From Salticus scenicus (lineage: Eukaryota > Arthropoda > Arachnida > Araneae > Salticidae), in the NCBI GenBank assembly GCA_963930645.1, contig OZ005653.1:211716496-211780495 (forward strand): a stretch of DNA of 64,000 nucleotides, written 5' to 3'. Below the pieces are notes generated by a model. That model was not told the DNA's origin. It was given only the letters and a program-made list of their open reading frames with translations, and did no database searches. This document shows, one piece after another, positions 45,794 to 57,893 of the stretch; position 1 is the stretch's first letter; every line of letters starts with the position of its first letter. The position numbers and the translations under genes are program-made.

Positions 45794-46025
45794 GGCCCAC
45801 CAGCGGCCGAGCGGTTCTGCGCTCAAAGCTGGTAGATGGGAGGTGCCGGGTTCGATCCCAGGTCGCGCTCATCGACCTAGCCGTTCGGAGTTTTCTGTGG
45901 TTTCCTCCGAAACTCGCGTAAATACGGGCTAGGACCCCTTAGAAAGACCCCCACGGAGGGCATTCCTCCTGTAGGCCTAGGACACATCAGGAGTCAATCG
46001 GCCTTAAATCCTACAACCAACCAAC
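45794..46025 (+). mobile_element. Intact tRNA-derived SINE with 13-bp target duplication
   Basis: Flanked by the direct repeat cgatcggcttgtt at 45781-45793 and 46026-46038. The 232-base element has a tRNA-Ser/Leu-like head (ggccgagcggttctgcgctc, box B gggttcgatcccagg), then the central domain cgttcggagttttctgtggt...gaaactcgcgtaaatacggg, then a tail region gtaggcctaggacacatcag ending in (CCAA)n. Box A and box B support polymerase III transcription. The long target duplication indicates LINE-mediated insertion, apparently recent relative to neighbours. Confidence 0.92.
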
Positions 46026-46055
46026 CGATCGGCTTGTTACCATAATCCTACATTC

Positions 46056-46088
46056 ATGAGGGGGGCTGCCGCCCCCTAAACCCCCCGC
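46056..46088 (+). other. GC-rich hairpin
   Basis: ggggggctgccgccccctaa can form a 6-bp G/C stem with a 4-base loop, followed by a C-run. It is strikingly GC-rich for this genome. Role unknown. Confidence 0.45.
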
Positions 46089-46432
46089 TGTATCTCTCTT
46101 TGTATACCTATCTGTATATCATACATATGTATTCGTAATAAACGACGGTCTTGTATTATTTCCCTGAAATTCATAAATACCAAATGTCATGCAAAAAAAA
46201 TACATAGCATATCGGAAATATTTTGCGTAACGTTCAAACAATATACCAATTCCATGCCCACAATTTTCAACAGGAAAACATGCCTTTAAAGTTCTAATAA
46301 TATTTCATTATATTTGATGGGGTGTAACCATGCTAAAATACACTTTTAAGAAATACCGACTATAGAACGTAATAGTACGAAATTATTTTATGTATTCCGG
46401 AAAAGTTGTGGCGTTTGCGTTTCTGCAAACGC

Positions 46433-47154
46433 CATCTTAAATACTTAGATTACTAAGAAAACCAGAAACTTTAATTGAACAACAAATAAAAGTTTATTGA
46501 ACCAGATTAATGGGAGGGCGGCCTGGAAAATAGCTCTTAGCTCAGTCAGCGTATTACTAAATCAAAAATATACAAATCAACAATTTAGTTATCTTAAATA
46601 TCTCACCACAGCAGATAGTCGACGGTGTAGAGACGGTCGCACTCGTACTCCAATACTACGGCTTCACTATGGGACAGAGGATTCCCTTTTGTCCCAGCTT
46701 GAACTTTCCGAAAACTAGTAGACACTCACCAACACTCAACACTACTTAACTTCACGCCACTAAATCTCCACTACTCTACTTTTCAATATCTGTCAAACTA
46801 AGATTCATCACAACCACTATACGATCCTCCGACATCCACTATACGATCCTCCAACATCCACTCTATCTACTAAAACCATCTCTATTTTTATACTTCTTCC
46901 TACACCCTCCTTTCACTACATTTCAATCCGTACTTTTAAAAATCACTTCTAATTTAACTAATATTCAAAATCTAAGTCTTTTAATGCAGCACCCTGCAGA
47001 CACAAAACTACTCCGACCTCAACCGTCACCGAGTCACTGGCGACGGAGTGATTTTAACCATCCCCACTTCCTACCTTGCTGGATCCAGCTTAATTAAAAC
47101 AACTGTGGTGACGTTCTGACGTCTCAACCTCACAAAGTAGCCACAGTTATTACA
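46433..47154 (-). mobile_element. Solo LTR, minus orientation
   Basis: A 722-base block with composition unlike its surroundings (C/T-biased on plus, almost no long A/T runs). On the minus strand it starts TGTAATAACTGTGGCTAC and includes GGTTCAATAAACTTTTATTT, a polyadenylation signal placed as in an LTR R region. The direct repeat aacgc (46428-46432 and 47155-47159, extending to caaacgc) is a plausible 5-bp target duplication. The minus-strand 3' terminus would be ...AAGATG, not the usual CA, so the boundary is provisional. The plus frame at 46497-46718 lies wholly inside it and is not a gene. Confidence 0.65.
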
Positions 47155-47389
47155 AACGCTGATAATAAGAATACACCTAATTATTTATAACTCATTAATT
47201 TTTCAAACTAATTTGACATCTTTTGGATGGTTACAGTACTTCCTCGGAATTAGGTTGTGTGGTTCCATGAATTATTTGGTCTATACATACCCTTTTTAAG
47301 AGTAAACATGATTTTAAGCATCTTTATAATGAATGTTAATTCTATTAAGTTCAATGCAGCTAAAACGCATTAAAGTGCGTGCTTAACTA

Positions 47390-48400
47390 AAAAATTGTCC
47401 ATAGGGTCTAATGTTACGAAATTCTTTTTTGTGTCTCAGTAAACGAACCATAAACATTGTATACACCAATAAAAACTATTCAGCTTATTTTGCGTTTAAA
47501 ATTAATAATTGTTCCAAATTTAACATCGTTTGGATGAGTACGTGACATTGTCAGAACACTTTTGTAAGGTCCTGTACATTAATTAGAAAGCTTAAGAGCA
47601 CGTATTTTCTTCAAACAACATAAGCATCTTACTCGCGCACGCTAGATTAATTTTCTTGATTACAAAGTAATGATGTTAAAATGCGTTTAAACGAAATTCA
47701 CCCTATACCCCATAATGCTAAGTATTTTGGCGTGTCCCTGTACACAATCCATAAAAAGTATAGACATAAAAATTTATATTGCTATTTCTATACAGAGTCT
47801 GGATGTGTGTGTCAACTTGCAAGCCAATCGGAGAATGTTTGCGACCGCTATTGCGGTACATACAAATTCTGCCCATAGGCCGTAATGGTAAGAAAATATT
47901 TTGTGTGTCCCTGTACACGAACTACAAAGGAAATACACACCCAAAACTCTACAGAAAAAATTCTATGTGGTTCATAAATATGTGTACCAAATTGCAAGTC
48001 AAAAGCTTGATTTTTGCGGTGGCTATCGCGGTACATACAGATTCTTCCCATAGGCCGTAATGATAAGAAGAACTTTGGCGTGTCCCTGTACACGAACTAC
48101 ATATGTAATACACACCTAAAACTATGCAGCTGATTCGGATGGGCTCATGAATACGTGTACCAAATTGGAAGTCAATAGCGTGTTTTTTTGCGGCTGCTAT
48201 CGCGCAACATACAAATTCTTCCCATAAGTCGTAATGATAAAAAACACTTTGGCGTGTCCCTGTACACTAACTACAAATGGAATGCACACCCAAAACTATA
48301 CAGCTATTTTCGTGGTGATCATGAACATTTGTACCAATTTTCAAGCCAATTGCAGGTTTTTTGTAACCGCTATCGCTCGACAAACACACAGACAGACAGA
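47390..48400 (+). repeat. 170-185 bp tandem repeat array, ~5 units
   Basis: Unit landmarks are cccataggccgtaatg, tttggcgtgtccctgtacac, gaactacaaatg, cacacccaaaactatacagc, accaaattgcaagtcaa and gctatcgcggtacatacaaa. Starts are near 47397 (decayed), 47700, 47873, 48048 and 48224. A GACAGACAG tract and cacaacccaaaactg close the array near 48385-48425. Open frames over 47681-48535 on both strands are translations of this repeat. Confidence 0.88.
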
Positions 48401-48487
48401 AAAACAGACACAACCCAAAACTGTTTTGAGTCTCAACAGAGGGCCTCCACTGACGTTTCGGCAATTAACCAATTACTAGTCTCAATC

Positions 48488-48490
<3 letters not shown>

Positions 48491-48523
<33 letters not shown>
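48491..48523. repeat. TA microsatellite
   Basis: About 32 bases of TA. Confidence 0.9.
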
Positions 48524-48526
<3 letters not shown>

Positions 48527-49120
48527 AAGAGTTAAAATAATTATTTTCCATTCTCCAAATTAAATTCATGGCCATAAAATTACCGAAGAGTGATAAAAAT
48601 TGGGGGAGGACGTGACGCCCTGAGAAAACGGTGAGTGATGGGGCAAAATGGGGGTCATATTCGGATTAAGGACGTCATTTTACATATGAATCAGCATAAA
48701 TAGCATCAAGGCTCGATTTTTTTTTTTTTTTTTCAGCGTAGTGTTATATATTCAGTGTAGTTTCTAAAATATTTATTTATTAATGTAGATAATGTTTTAT
48801 CGATGTTATTACAAAGAACAAGTTGAATCTTAAAATAAAAAATTAATGAGCGGAATAATACAGAAAATGAATAATTCATTAAATTGTTATATTATAACCC
48901 GTTACAAAACGTTTTTCTATACCATTTTTTAAGCATCTACCACACAAAAGAAAAAAAAAAAAATCTGTAGTGACTCCACTCGACTTTCCGAACATTGAGT
49001 AATTAACAGTTTTGTAGATAAAGTAAAGAAAGAGGAGTTGTTAAACAAAAAAAAGAGAGAAAACCATAATAGAGTGTTTGAGTATTTTTCTCCATATATT
49101 ACACGATGTTTTATTTAACG
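48524..49120. other. AT-rich spacer
   Basis: No gene; T-run near 48718, A-run near 48951. Confidence 0.5.
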
Positions 49121-49129
49121 CTACTGAAC

Positions 49130-49990
49130 TTTGAGCCCGTAGATCCTAATGATAAAGAATTTTTCGTCGTGTCCCTGTAAAAACCTATAAATGCTAGATT
49201 CACCAAAATGCTTATAGTTAGTGCAACAGTGATTTACAATATTCATATAAATTTTCAACTCAATTGTATTAGGCAGTTAATTGCTATCGCACTTTTAAAA
49301 ATTTGGTCCCATAGGCCATAATGACAAAGAAATTTTCTTTATGTCCCTGAAAAAATTTATAAGCGCTGAATTCACCAAAATCTATACAGTTGGTGCAACT
49401 GTGACCTATAACATGTGTAAAAATTTTTTTGGCCAGGCATTTAGACGCTATCACACTTTTAAAAATTTGGCCCCATAGGCCATAATGATAAAGAATTTTT
49501 CTTTGTGTCGCTGTAAAAAAACTATAGGTGCTAGATTCTCCAAAATCTATACAGATTGAGTATCTGTGACCTATAATATGTGTATAAAAATTTTTTCTCA
49601 ATTGATTAGGGCGTTTAGATGCTATCGCACTTTTAAAAAATTGGCCCCATAGGCCATGATGATCATCAATTTTTCTTTGTGTCCCTGTAAAAAAACTATA
49701 GGTGCTAGATTCATCAAAATCAATAGGGTTCGTGCTGCGGTGACTTTCAACATGCGTACCAACTTACAGCTTATTCGAGCAAAGCGTTTAGACGCTAGCA
49801 TGTTCACTCACACACATACACACACACATACGTACACACATACATACACACATACACATACATACATCATCGTAAAAATAGTGAAAACGGACTCAGGGGG
49901 CCCCGAAACGTATAGAAACATTAAAATCTCAAATTCGGATTTTTGACATGATTATAATACTTTCCTCACTATAGTCTTCGGAAAGTAATA
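49130..49990 (+). repeat. 170-185 bp family array with CA/CATA tail and terminal hairpin
   Basis: Four units start at about 49133, 49306, 49472 and 49643, each with ccataggccataatgataaa, tttgtgtccctgtaaaaa, gtgctagattcatcaaaat and gacctataatatg. They are followed by a caca/cata microsatellite (49804-49866), then gtgaaaacggactcaggggg, aaatctcaaattcggattt and catgattataatactttcc. The end (49958-49988) forms a stem tactttcc...ggaaagta. Same architecture as 29755-30260. Confidence 0.88.
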
Positions 49991-50109
49991 AGCACAGAAC
50001 CTTAATAATGATTTTACATATGTAGTTTGATAAAGTTAAAAGAGCTATACGCATCTGAAAATTTCAGAAAGTGTTTAACAGTAGCACAACACGTATGCCA
50101 ATATGTTAA

Positions 50110-50275
50110 AAATTGAAACAATCAATTTTGCCAGATATGCATCGCATAAAACAAGTTTAATGCATTTACATATCATAAAAGTTGTGATACAGTCTTCCTG
50201 TAAATGTAGAAAATCATAACACATCACCTCCTACTGGGCAATATATGCCAGATATTCTAAGAATGTGAGACATCA
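50110..50275 (+). repeat. Fragment of the 150-bp family of 17.4 kb
   Basis: The words aaaagttgtgatacagtctt, cctgtaaatg and cacctcctactgggcaatat follow the order seen in the 17373-17905 array (agaagctgagatatagtc, cataaatg, gccacctgttgg..gatgt). Confidence 0.6.
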
Positions 50276-50313
50276 CACACTCAAAATCTCACTGAGAGGT
50301 CAAATAATGGAAG

Positions 50314-50414
50314 CAGTGTTGCCAGACTTGGGGACTTTTTTTTTTTTTTTTCAATAACCACCAATAATTTTAGGAAGTGATATTTGATATACATAATAGA
50401 TGATTAATCGTCGA
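50314..50414. mobile_element. hAT-type MITE, half copy
   Basis: cagtgttgccagacttgggg, a T-run, then accaccaataattttaggaa and gatatacataatagatgatt match 1246-1340. The right arm is missing. Confidence 0.7.
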
Positions 50415-50555
50415 AGTGATTAGGCAACCGTTACAATTAAAATTTAGTGGAGGATCTTAATTAAAAATTCCCAAATATATCAACATTGCATTGGAAATTG
50501 AGGTCCATGGAAGGTTCGTTCAAGTGGCGATGTTTTCCGCAAATATTTGAAAGTA

Positions 50556-50707
50556 CAGTAGAACCTCGATTATCCGAACCTCGATTAACCGAAACTCACC
50601 TCGATTAACCGAAACTCTCCGTTAACCGAAGTCGGTTTCTTCTTCACTTTTTTTTTTCACTTTCTACTATCATCCAAAATTTTCTCTTAACAAACATGTA
50701 TTTTTAA

Positions 50708-50746
<39 letters not shown>

Positions 50747-50898
50747 CCACATTCCTTTTGTATGCAAGCCATCCTTTCCAAACTACGAGTGCTGATAAAT
50801 ATTTTAGATGATTATTGATGAATTCTCGATTATCCGAAAATTTCGATTATCCGAAGTGAGTTCGCTCCCAATTACTTCGGATAATCGAGGTTCTACTG
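50556..50898. mobile_element. pogo/Tigger-type MITE
   Basis: The terminal inverted repeat cagtagaacctcgattatcc (right: ggataatcgaggttctactg) is flanked by TA (50554-50555, 50899-50900). Inside, variants of cctcgattaaccgaaa are repeated three times. The sequence is typical of pogo-type Tc1/mariner elements. A T-run of about 36 splits the interior. Non-coding. Confidence 0.92.
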
Positions 50899-50900
50899 TA

Positions 50901-52439
50901 ATTGGTTGAAAGTTGTGTAAATTAAGAAGTTTGTATTTCTCAGTGTGATGTCTCTATGTTAGTAAAGATTTTTTTAAGGTAAGCTTTGGGATATTCTAAT
51001 CCAAACTATTTAAGTAGCACACTTTCAACGCCTCGGAGTTCTTATGACAAATTAGAATGCGTTTCGTAGATGTTTACTTGATAGTTTATCAAATAGGAGT
51101 TACTTTATAGGATGATGAGTTTATACATTTAACAAGACACAACAACACAGAATACACATATAATTTAATCCACTAAAATATGTTGTTAAATAGACTCTAG
51201 AGGGTAGTCAAAATCCCCTTTTAAAAGAGTGCAAATAAAAAATTGATCTTAGTACTTCTTATTTCATCATTTATAATTTCTACTGTTTTATTAGTCGAAA
51301 TCAACGTATAAGAGGTTGCTGGAAATATGTAAAGTTCGCAATATCATTGACTCCAAATTATGTCACGCTCCAGCCAGCTATAAAATTTATTAGAATTCTG
51401 CCTTATTCTTTGGAAGATAAAGAGACCAAAAAATCTTTATAACACACAAACATAGACAGAATTTTACTAGAAAAGCCAAATATTTCTCAAAAGATATCTT
51501 AAAACGTAAAAATCCATCGAAAACTGGAATTCTCAAGAATCCAATATTTATATATATATATAACATATAATGAACATATATTTATACCTTTAATTGATTT
51601 TTTACAGAAATACTGAACAAATCAATTCAGTTAAAACTTCAAATGTCATTTTTTATTTCAATATAAATAACGTGGCAAAATCTAAAAAATCTAAAAAAAA
51701 AAAAAAGAAAATCTTAAATACTAATTTTATGTTTAAAAATCAATAAAATATTTCGAAATCTGATTTCATTTAATGAATATCATTTATTGCATTATATGAT
51801 AAACGAAGAGAGTAATTTTGATGCATTTGATAAAAAAAAAAAATCAAACAGTTGATTTATTTAATTTCATACTTTTTTTTAAATTCTTAATTGTAGAAGA
51901 TTCACTTTGTGTATAAATAAAGAAATGCCACTTTCATATTTTTCTTAAGGACTATATGTATAGAATTCATTATTCTTATGTAAACGATTGAAACTTTCAA
52001 TAAAAATATTAAATTAATCTCTAGAATTAGTACACTCTTAATAAAAAAGACCCTATTTTATTTTACAAATAATCGGATACAAAAATATATAACTGTTAAA
52101 TCATATATTTTAAGCTGTGTTGTAACAAAAATTGCAAAAATCTCAAGTTTTTATATATTAATTATTATTATTATTAATTTGTATGCTTTGTTTTAAAATA
52201 TTACATAAAAAAATTCTAAAAATACAATATTTAATTTTCATGTCAAACACAATATTTTGAATTTATTAAATTTTCTTCAAAGTTATATTAATCAAAATGT
52301 TTAAATACGGTTTTAGAAAGCAAATGATAAAGTTTCGCACTTCTGTAACAAAACTGTATTTAAATAAGTTAGATTAACACATAAACTTGTAATTTAAGTT
52401 ATAGTACTTCTACATGAATCGTTCAGTTTAATCGTAATA
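50901..52439. other. AT-rich stretch, nothing recognised
   Basis: No frame with motif; short A-runs and TA tracts only. Confidence 0.5.
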
Positions 52440-52856
52440 AAGGTTTTAATTTATAATTCATTAGCCTTGCTTTGAACACTTTGCATGGTGGTCCATTTAA
52501 AATATCAAATACATAACTAGGCTCCGTTGCCTGAGAAAATTGTTTTCAAATTGACCACAGCGATATCTCTAAGATACACATTATAAATTTTATTAGGTTT
52601 TAACGGACATTTGAGCAATTCTGCAATTCTCCTTTCAGGGAAAAGAAAGGGGGGGGGGACATACGTCAATATTTAAAGCATAATTCATATAGAAAATTAT
52701 TTTCTGTTTTTCAAGAGAGCCACGGTAAACTGGGAGTGTAGCAACGTGACCGTAATCAATGTATCACGGGCTCGATAATCCAGTTGTCTAAAGACTGTAT
52801 GATGACATTAATGATGGCTGATTCGTGTAAAAGCTGCTATAGTTGAAATTACGTCC

Positions 52857-52924
<68 letters not shown>
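52857..52924. repeat. TA microsatellite
   Basis: About 67 uninterrupted bases of TA, the longest in the window. Confidence 0.95.
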
Positions 52925-52928
<4 letters not shown>

Positions 52929-53266
52929 AAATAAATACAAATGAAAATATAAATAAAAAATAAACCCTTAATGGTTATAGAAGAGGGGAGTCATTCACTT
53001 CGCGGAGGATTGAAATTGATATGGATGTCAACGGACCACTCTTATAGGAGAATCCCTGACCGTAGCCAATTGGCCACTGTGAAACTCTAGCGCGACGTTA
53101 AACTAGTTCAATCCCAACGTCAATCCGATTCCATGCAAGAAATTTTGCGTCCCATACTTTGCTAATTTTTTATCTTGTGTTCAAATGAAATTTCGCAGGC
53201 TTCGAAATTTGAGCTTCTCATAACATTTTGCGCAATGTTTAAAAAAAAAATAGCGTCCAATGTGGC

Positions 53267-53302
<36 letters not shown>

Positions 53303-53524
53303 CAGTTTAGTTTAATTTCTTGAAAATCAAATCTCAATTCTTTACATTTTTCCACCGTTTAAATATAACGTATCAAAACAAAAAAAGTAAATTAAAAATA
53401 AATGACCCTTAAAATGTACACGTGACGACCTAAATTATGAAGTAAATAGTGAAGAATCATTTTTTAACACCTTATAAGTAACAACTTGTATTAATAACAT
53501 ATATATATGTATTAAAAAATCTCA

Positions 53525-53555
<31 letters not shown>

Positions 53556-54791
53556 GTCGTTTCACTCTATATTCGTTCCTATTGCCAAATTGTTTGATTA
53601 GAAATAAATGATCACTTGGATTGGCTCAAAGATATTTGCGCATGCATAAATGCTTCCATTTTGGGCTTTAAAAAAATAATAATTTTAATTTTATTTATAA
53701 ATTAATAAGGTTTTAAATCATCGTGATTTTTTACTGCGTTTTTCAGCAATAATTAAGATGATTTCAATTCTAGATTTCTGCATTAATAGCCTATTTTTGC
53801 ATAGTATAAAAGAAAATATTTATTTTGACAATAAAAAGTTATATGCCTAGTTATTGCCTTTTTTAAATTCTTAAAAGTAATTTTCACGTATTTATTTAAT
53901 TATTTATTTATTGAAAAATTGACATTATTATAAAATATTCAAACTTTTTTGCATTTTCCAAATATATCTCTCATTTTTAGTAACATTTTTTTTTTCTAAG
54001 GTTGTAAAACATGCTGCAAAAATATTGTAAGCAATGTTATAAGGCGTGTTTCTTCTATACAAATAGAATTCATGTGTCATTTTAAATAAAACAATTTTTC
54101 GCTGTATACTGCAATGTTTCATTTTCGCATTCTATGTTTTATATTCATCTCTCAGAAGAGCCTTGAATTTACATTTACAAGATAGATAAGATATTTTGGA
54201 GCTTTTTGTTCCATAAAGGCCACAGTTACATATGCATCGCTTAACTGTCAACCACGGTAAAAACTTCGATGCCCATTATAAATTTATTCGTCCATCTGAA
54301 TCCACTAGAGATTTTAACTTCGACTTTTAGAAAACTAAAGCAAATTTACTGCCAAGATATGTTTCAGAAATTTGACGAAAATAGAGTGTAATTCATTTAT
54401 AATTTAAAACTAATTCTTTAAAATTATTTGTAAGTATAATTTATAATTTATAATTAATTCTTTTAAATTAATTGTATGTTTTATACTCTTATAATATATT
54501 TTAACTTAATTTATCCACTTGATTCTACTTAAAATACAAAGAATGAGAATATTATAATTTAATAATTGTATTAAACATCGTGTTAATTTAATTTTCTATA
54601 TATGTATGAAAACGAAATTAATGCTCAAATATTAATTATTCAAATACTGAATTAAAGTCAAGTCACAAACAAAATTTCCATACTTAATATACATTAATAA
54701 TTAATAAATAAAGTTATAAACTTATTAATAAAGTTACAAACTTATTCACTTACCATCATTGCTCGTAAAATTCCAACGTAAGCGTCCTGCA

Positions 54792-54829
<38 letters not shown>

Positions 54830-55442
54830 GTTATAATCTGAATTAAATGCGTAGAGTTCTGGATGAACAGAGTTAGACTGTTTCTGTTTTAATTCACTAA
54901 ATACAAATGTATATTATAAATCCCATTTTTCAGTCTTTGAAATTAGTTCCCTGTTCCTTTTTTATGTTTTCTCATATTATAAGTTTCCTTGCTTTAAACA
55001 TTTTAATTCTCACAAACGTGGCATTTTAAATTTTCATAATTAAAATTTATAATGAATTCCTTATAGATGGAATTATAAGGGGGAATTCCTTAAGGAATTC
55101 CTTATTCCTTATTCCATTTCACTTAGTTTTTAATGAAAATAAAATGCTAAACAAAATTAATTGCTTTTAATCTTTAAAGGGTAAGTAAAAAATATACTTT
55201 CTGAAATGGCTGAATTAGTTTCAAGGGATTCATTTTTAAATTTTCTATGGTGTTTAAAGTATTGCTTTAGATTGTTTCGGACGTGCTAATTCATGTTTAT
55301 TTCATTAAATATTTAATATATCATTATCCTCTGTCAATGACAAGATGTTAATGTCAAACTTGCATTCAATTATCACGTAACTTAGATATCTTTTATGCAA
55401 AAAAATGAAGTCTATAAATTGCCACGGTTATATTAAGTTTTA

Positions 55443-55657
55443 CAGTCGGCAGCAAAAGTATCCGAGTATTAGCAATATTCCCTGTCTAAAAAAGTACACT
55501 TAATACTGCTTTGTTAAATAAATCCTTGTCGAGTCATGTTGTCTTACTCAGTCTAAGAACATGATTAGACAAGGATTTATTTAACAAAACAGTATTAAGT
55601 GTACATTTTTTATATAGGAATTATTGGCTAGTGCTTGGATACTTTTTCCACCGACTG
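55443..55657. mobile_element. Tc1/mariner-type MITE (cagtcggcagc family), full copy
   Basis: cagtcggcagcaaaagtatc at the left, gatactttttccaccgactg at the right, TA on both sides. The central palindrome pairs gtacacttaatactg with cagtattaagtgtac. Homologous to 35581-35792. Confidence 0.9.
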
Positions 55658-56415
55658 TATTTTTCATTTTATTAATTCATTAAAAAATAAAAAAAAGTTT
55701 TAATGCATGAATTTAAATGCTATTATCAAATTAATAGTTTCATATACATTTTACTGAAAAAAAAAAATGTTTGAAAAATGCATAGGAATATAAACAGAAA
55801 TGCATTGCGTATAATTGTCATGTGTATTGTTTTAAGTAATAGAAATTTAATTGCACTGTATCGATAGGTTAGGTTTTAAGAATTCAACTAATAATGATTA
55901 TTTATGAAAAACGATAAATTTCAGTTTGATCTCACGATAAACTGGGTCTTCTTGAAATATTTAAAATCTTTTAAATGAATCTACATCTCCAGCAATAAAT
56001 ATAAATATTTTGTTATAAATCTTCGTAAACATATATAGGAACTTTCGATACATCAAAGAATCATTACAAAAAAAAAAAAAAAAAAAAAAAAAAAGATATT
56101 CTACCAATTAATTTTCTGAAATTATTTGTACCATCCTTTCATATTGCTTGAAAAATGTGTATGGGTTGTCTAGAGTGCTGTAGCGCGTGTCTGATGCTAG
56201 CGAATTGTACAATTTAAAACCGTACCATTTACAGATGGTAATCAATTGAAATTTTGTTTTGCATTGCATTAAAAAAAGTACTGAATCTAAAAGAAATTGT
56301 GTCTGCATTCATTTGATCACCGCTTTATATGATGTATGGATTTCGTGAATATCTTATAGTACAATTAAATATAGCTAGAAAATATGTAATACAAAAATAT
56401 CTATCTATCTATCTA

Positions 56416-56880
56416 CACTGAGAAAATACTATACCGCCTTGCTCTAGAACGAATAATTGGCCATTTTCTAAATCTCTTAACTAGAAATATAGATTTTCGA
56501 GCTATCCGCAAAAGGCACACCAACAAACTGAATAGACGAAATGATCGAGAATTACTAGTGTACACATTTCTAGAGGGCGAAACAACATTCTGAATATTCT
56601 GAACCATTTGTACTGCTAGAAATTTTCGCTTAATTATCTAGAATTTGGTAATAAACCAAGATTATAATTGCTGAATCCCACCTCCTGTAGTCTCATTTAT
56701 TTGCAGAGATTTTTAAATGAATTTTCCCTCGATAATATAGACAAACGTTCTAGAATTATAATAAGGGCTTCTAGAACTCGCTTTCCAATTGGACTATAAT
56801 TTATAAGGATGATATGGAACTATTTTTTCAAGAGCCAAAATTTAGATTCTAGATGTTAGTTACAGAATTTTTTCTCAGTG
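56416..56880. mobile_element. TA-flanked MITE inserted in a TCTA microsatellite
   Basis: Left end cactgagaaaatac, right end gaattttttctcagtg; TA at 56414-56415 and 56881-56882. TCTA repeats (ctatctatcta) lie on both sides, so it split a microsatellite. The 465-base interior is dotted with ttctagaa-like palindromic words (near 56450, 56570, 56640, 56750, 56770 and 56847). No coding. Confidence 0.82.
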
Positions 56881-56882
56881 TA

Positions 56883-57160
56883 TCTATCTATCTATCTATC
56901 TATATATATATATATATTGTTTGTACTAATCGAACTCTGTATGAATTATTTTATGCGACCCTTTTAATATTGTTAAATATTCCATGCATTATTTTCTTTA
57001 GAGAACATTCTGTTATGAAAATCCTTGACACATAATAGTATTGTTTCATTTAAATTGGTGAAACTCTTTCAAAAGACTCCTGCAAAGTCTTTTTATTTTA
57101 AATATCCTTATACTACAGACTGTATGGTATTTAACATTTATTAATCCTTCAATGTTTGGT
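56883..57160. repeat. TCTA/TA microsatellite and duplication anchor
   Basis: Begins with the TCTA/TA tract, then the anchor matching 32860-33080. Confidence 0.65.
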
Positions 57161-57754
57161 TTCACAGCCGTACTAAACATTTGATATCATTTATTATTAA
57201 TATTATTATTATTTTATGCAGATGCTTTTTGATATTTGCCCATTGTCTTAATGGATTTTTAAACATCTTTTGCTTCTCTCCTCCGTAGATGGCAGCATTA
57301 CTCATAAATTTACCAAATTGTGTTTGAGAGGGAGCTAAAGGCATAAGTTAGTTGAAATTTCTTAATGTGCTCAAGAGAGCCTTGCCGGTTTCATAATGCA
57401 CTCGTGTCTAGTTTTTTCATCTAAAAAGGGATGTGATATCACCATTTGGCTTTAAAACACCTTTTAAGAGTTTCTGCAGTTTATAATGTTGATTTATGTT
57501 AAACAATAAATTTTAGTTAAACCATAAAACTTGATTTTTGGATTTTGGAAAATTATAAAGTTAGTAAATAATGAAAATTAATAGATCGATTAAAGGCCGG
57601 AAGTAATAAAAATAGTGGTAGTTCATTAATTTTAGTTGTGCCGCTTATAAATCATATTAAATTGCCGAATTGCCAATATTATTAAGATTTAAATGAAAGA
57701 TACTTTCTGTTAAAACAAAGTAAAATAGGAAAATGAAAATAATTATTAACTCAC

Positions 57755-57805
57755 CCCAAACAGCAGTACAATCAATACCTGTAAGGCAAAATTAATTAGA
57801 TCCAT
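57755..57805 (-). CDS. Possible first coding exon, hydrophobic leader
   Basis: On the minus strand, ccaATGg at 57806-57802 starts MDLINFALQVLIVLLFG, a signal-peptide-like hydrophobic run of 17 codons. It is followed exactly by the consensus splice donor GTGAGT (57754-57749); reading through would hit a stop two codons later. The composition of 57755-57850 is more balanced than its flanks. The direct-repeat element begins 88 bases upstream of the ATG and could supply promoter activity. No downstream exon is recognised. The call rests on start context, hydrophobicity and donor only. Confidence 0.25.
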
Positions 57806-57893
57806 TGGGACACTCGGTTGCACAATAAGAATCACACATAATATGTCACCTAGGAATTTTTTATTGAAGATTAAGATATATATATTCCGCTTG

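Noticed and set aside
46497..46718. 73-codon plus-strand frame with gene-like composition
   Set aside because: It lies on the opposite strand inside the solo LTR candidate and spans its predicted polyadenylation region.
47681..48535. Six overlapping frames of 65-115 codons on both strands
   Set aside because: They follow the 170-185 bp tandem repeat; similar frames occur on both strands of every unit.
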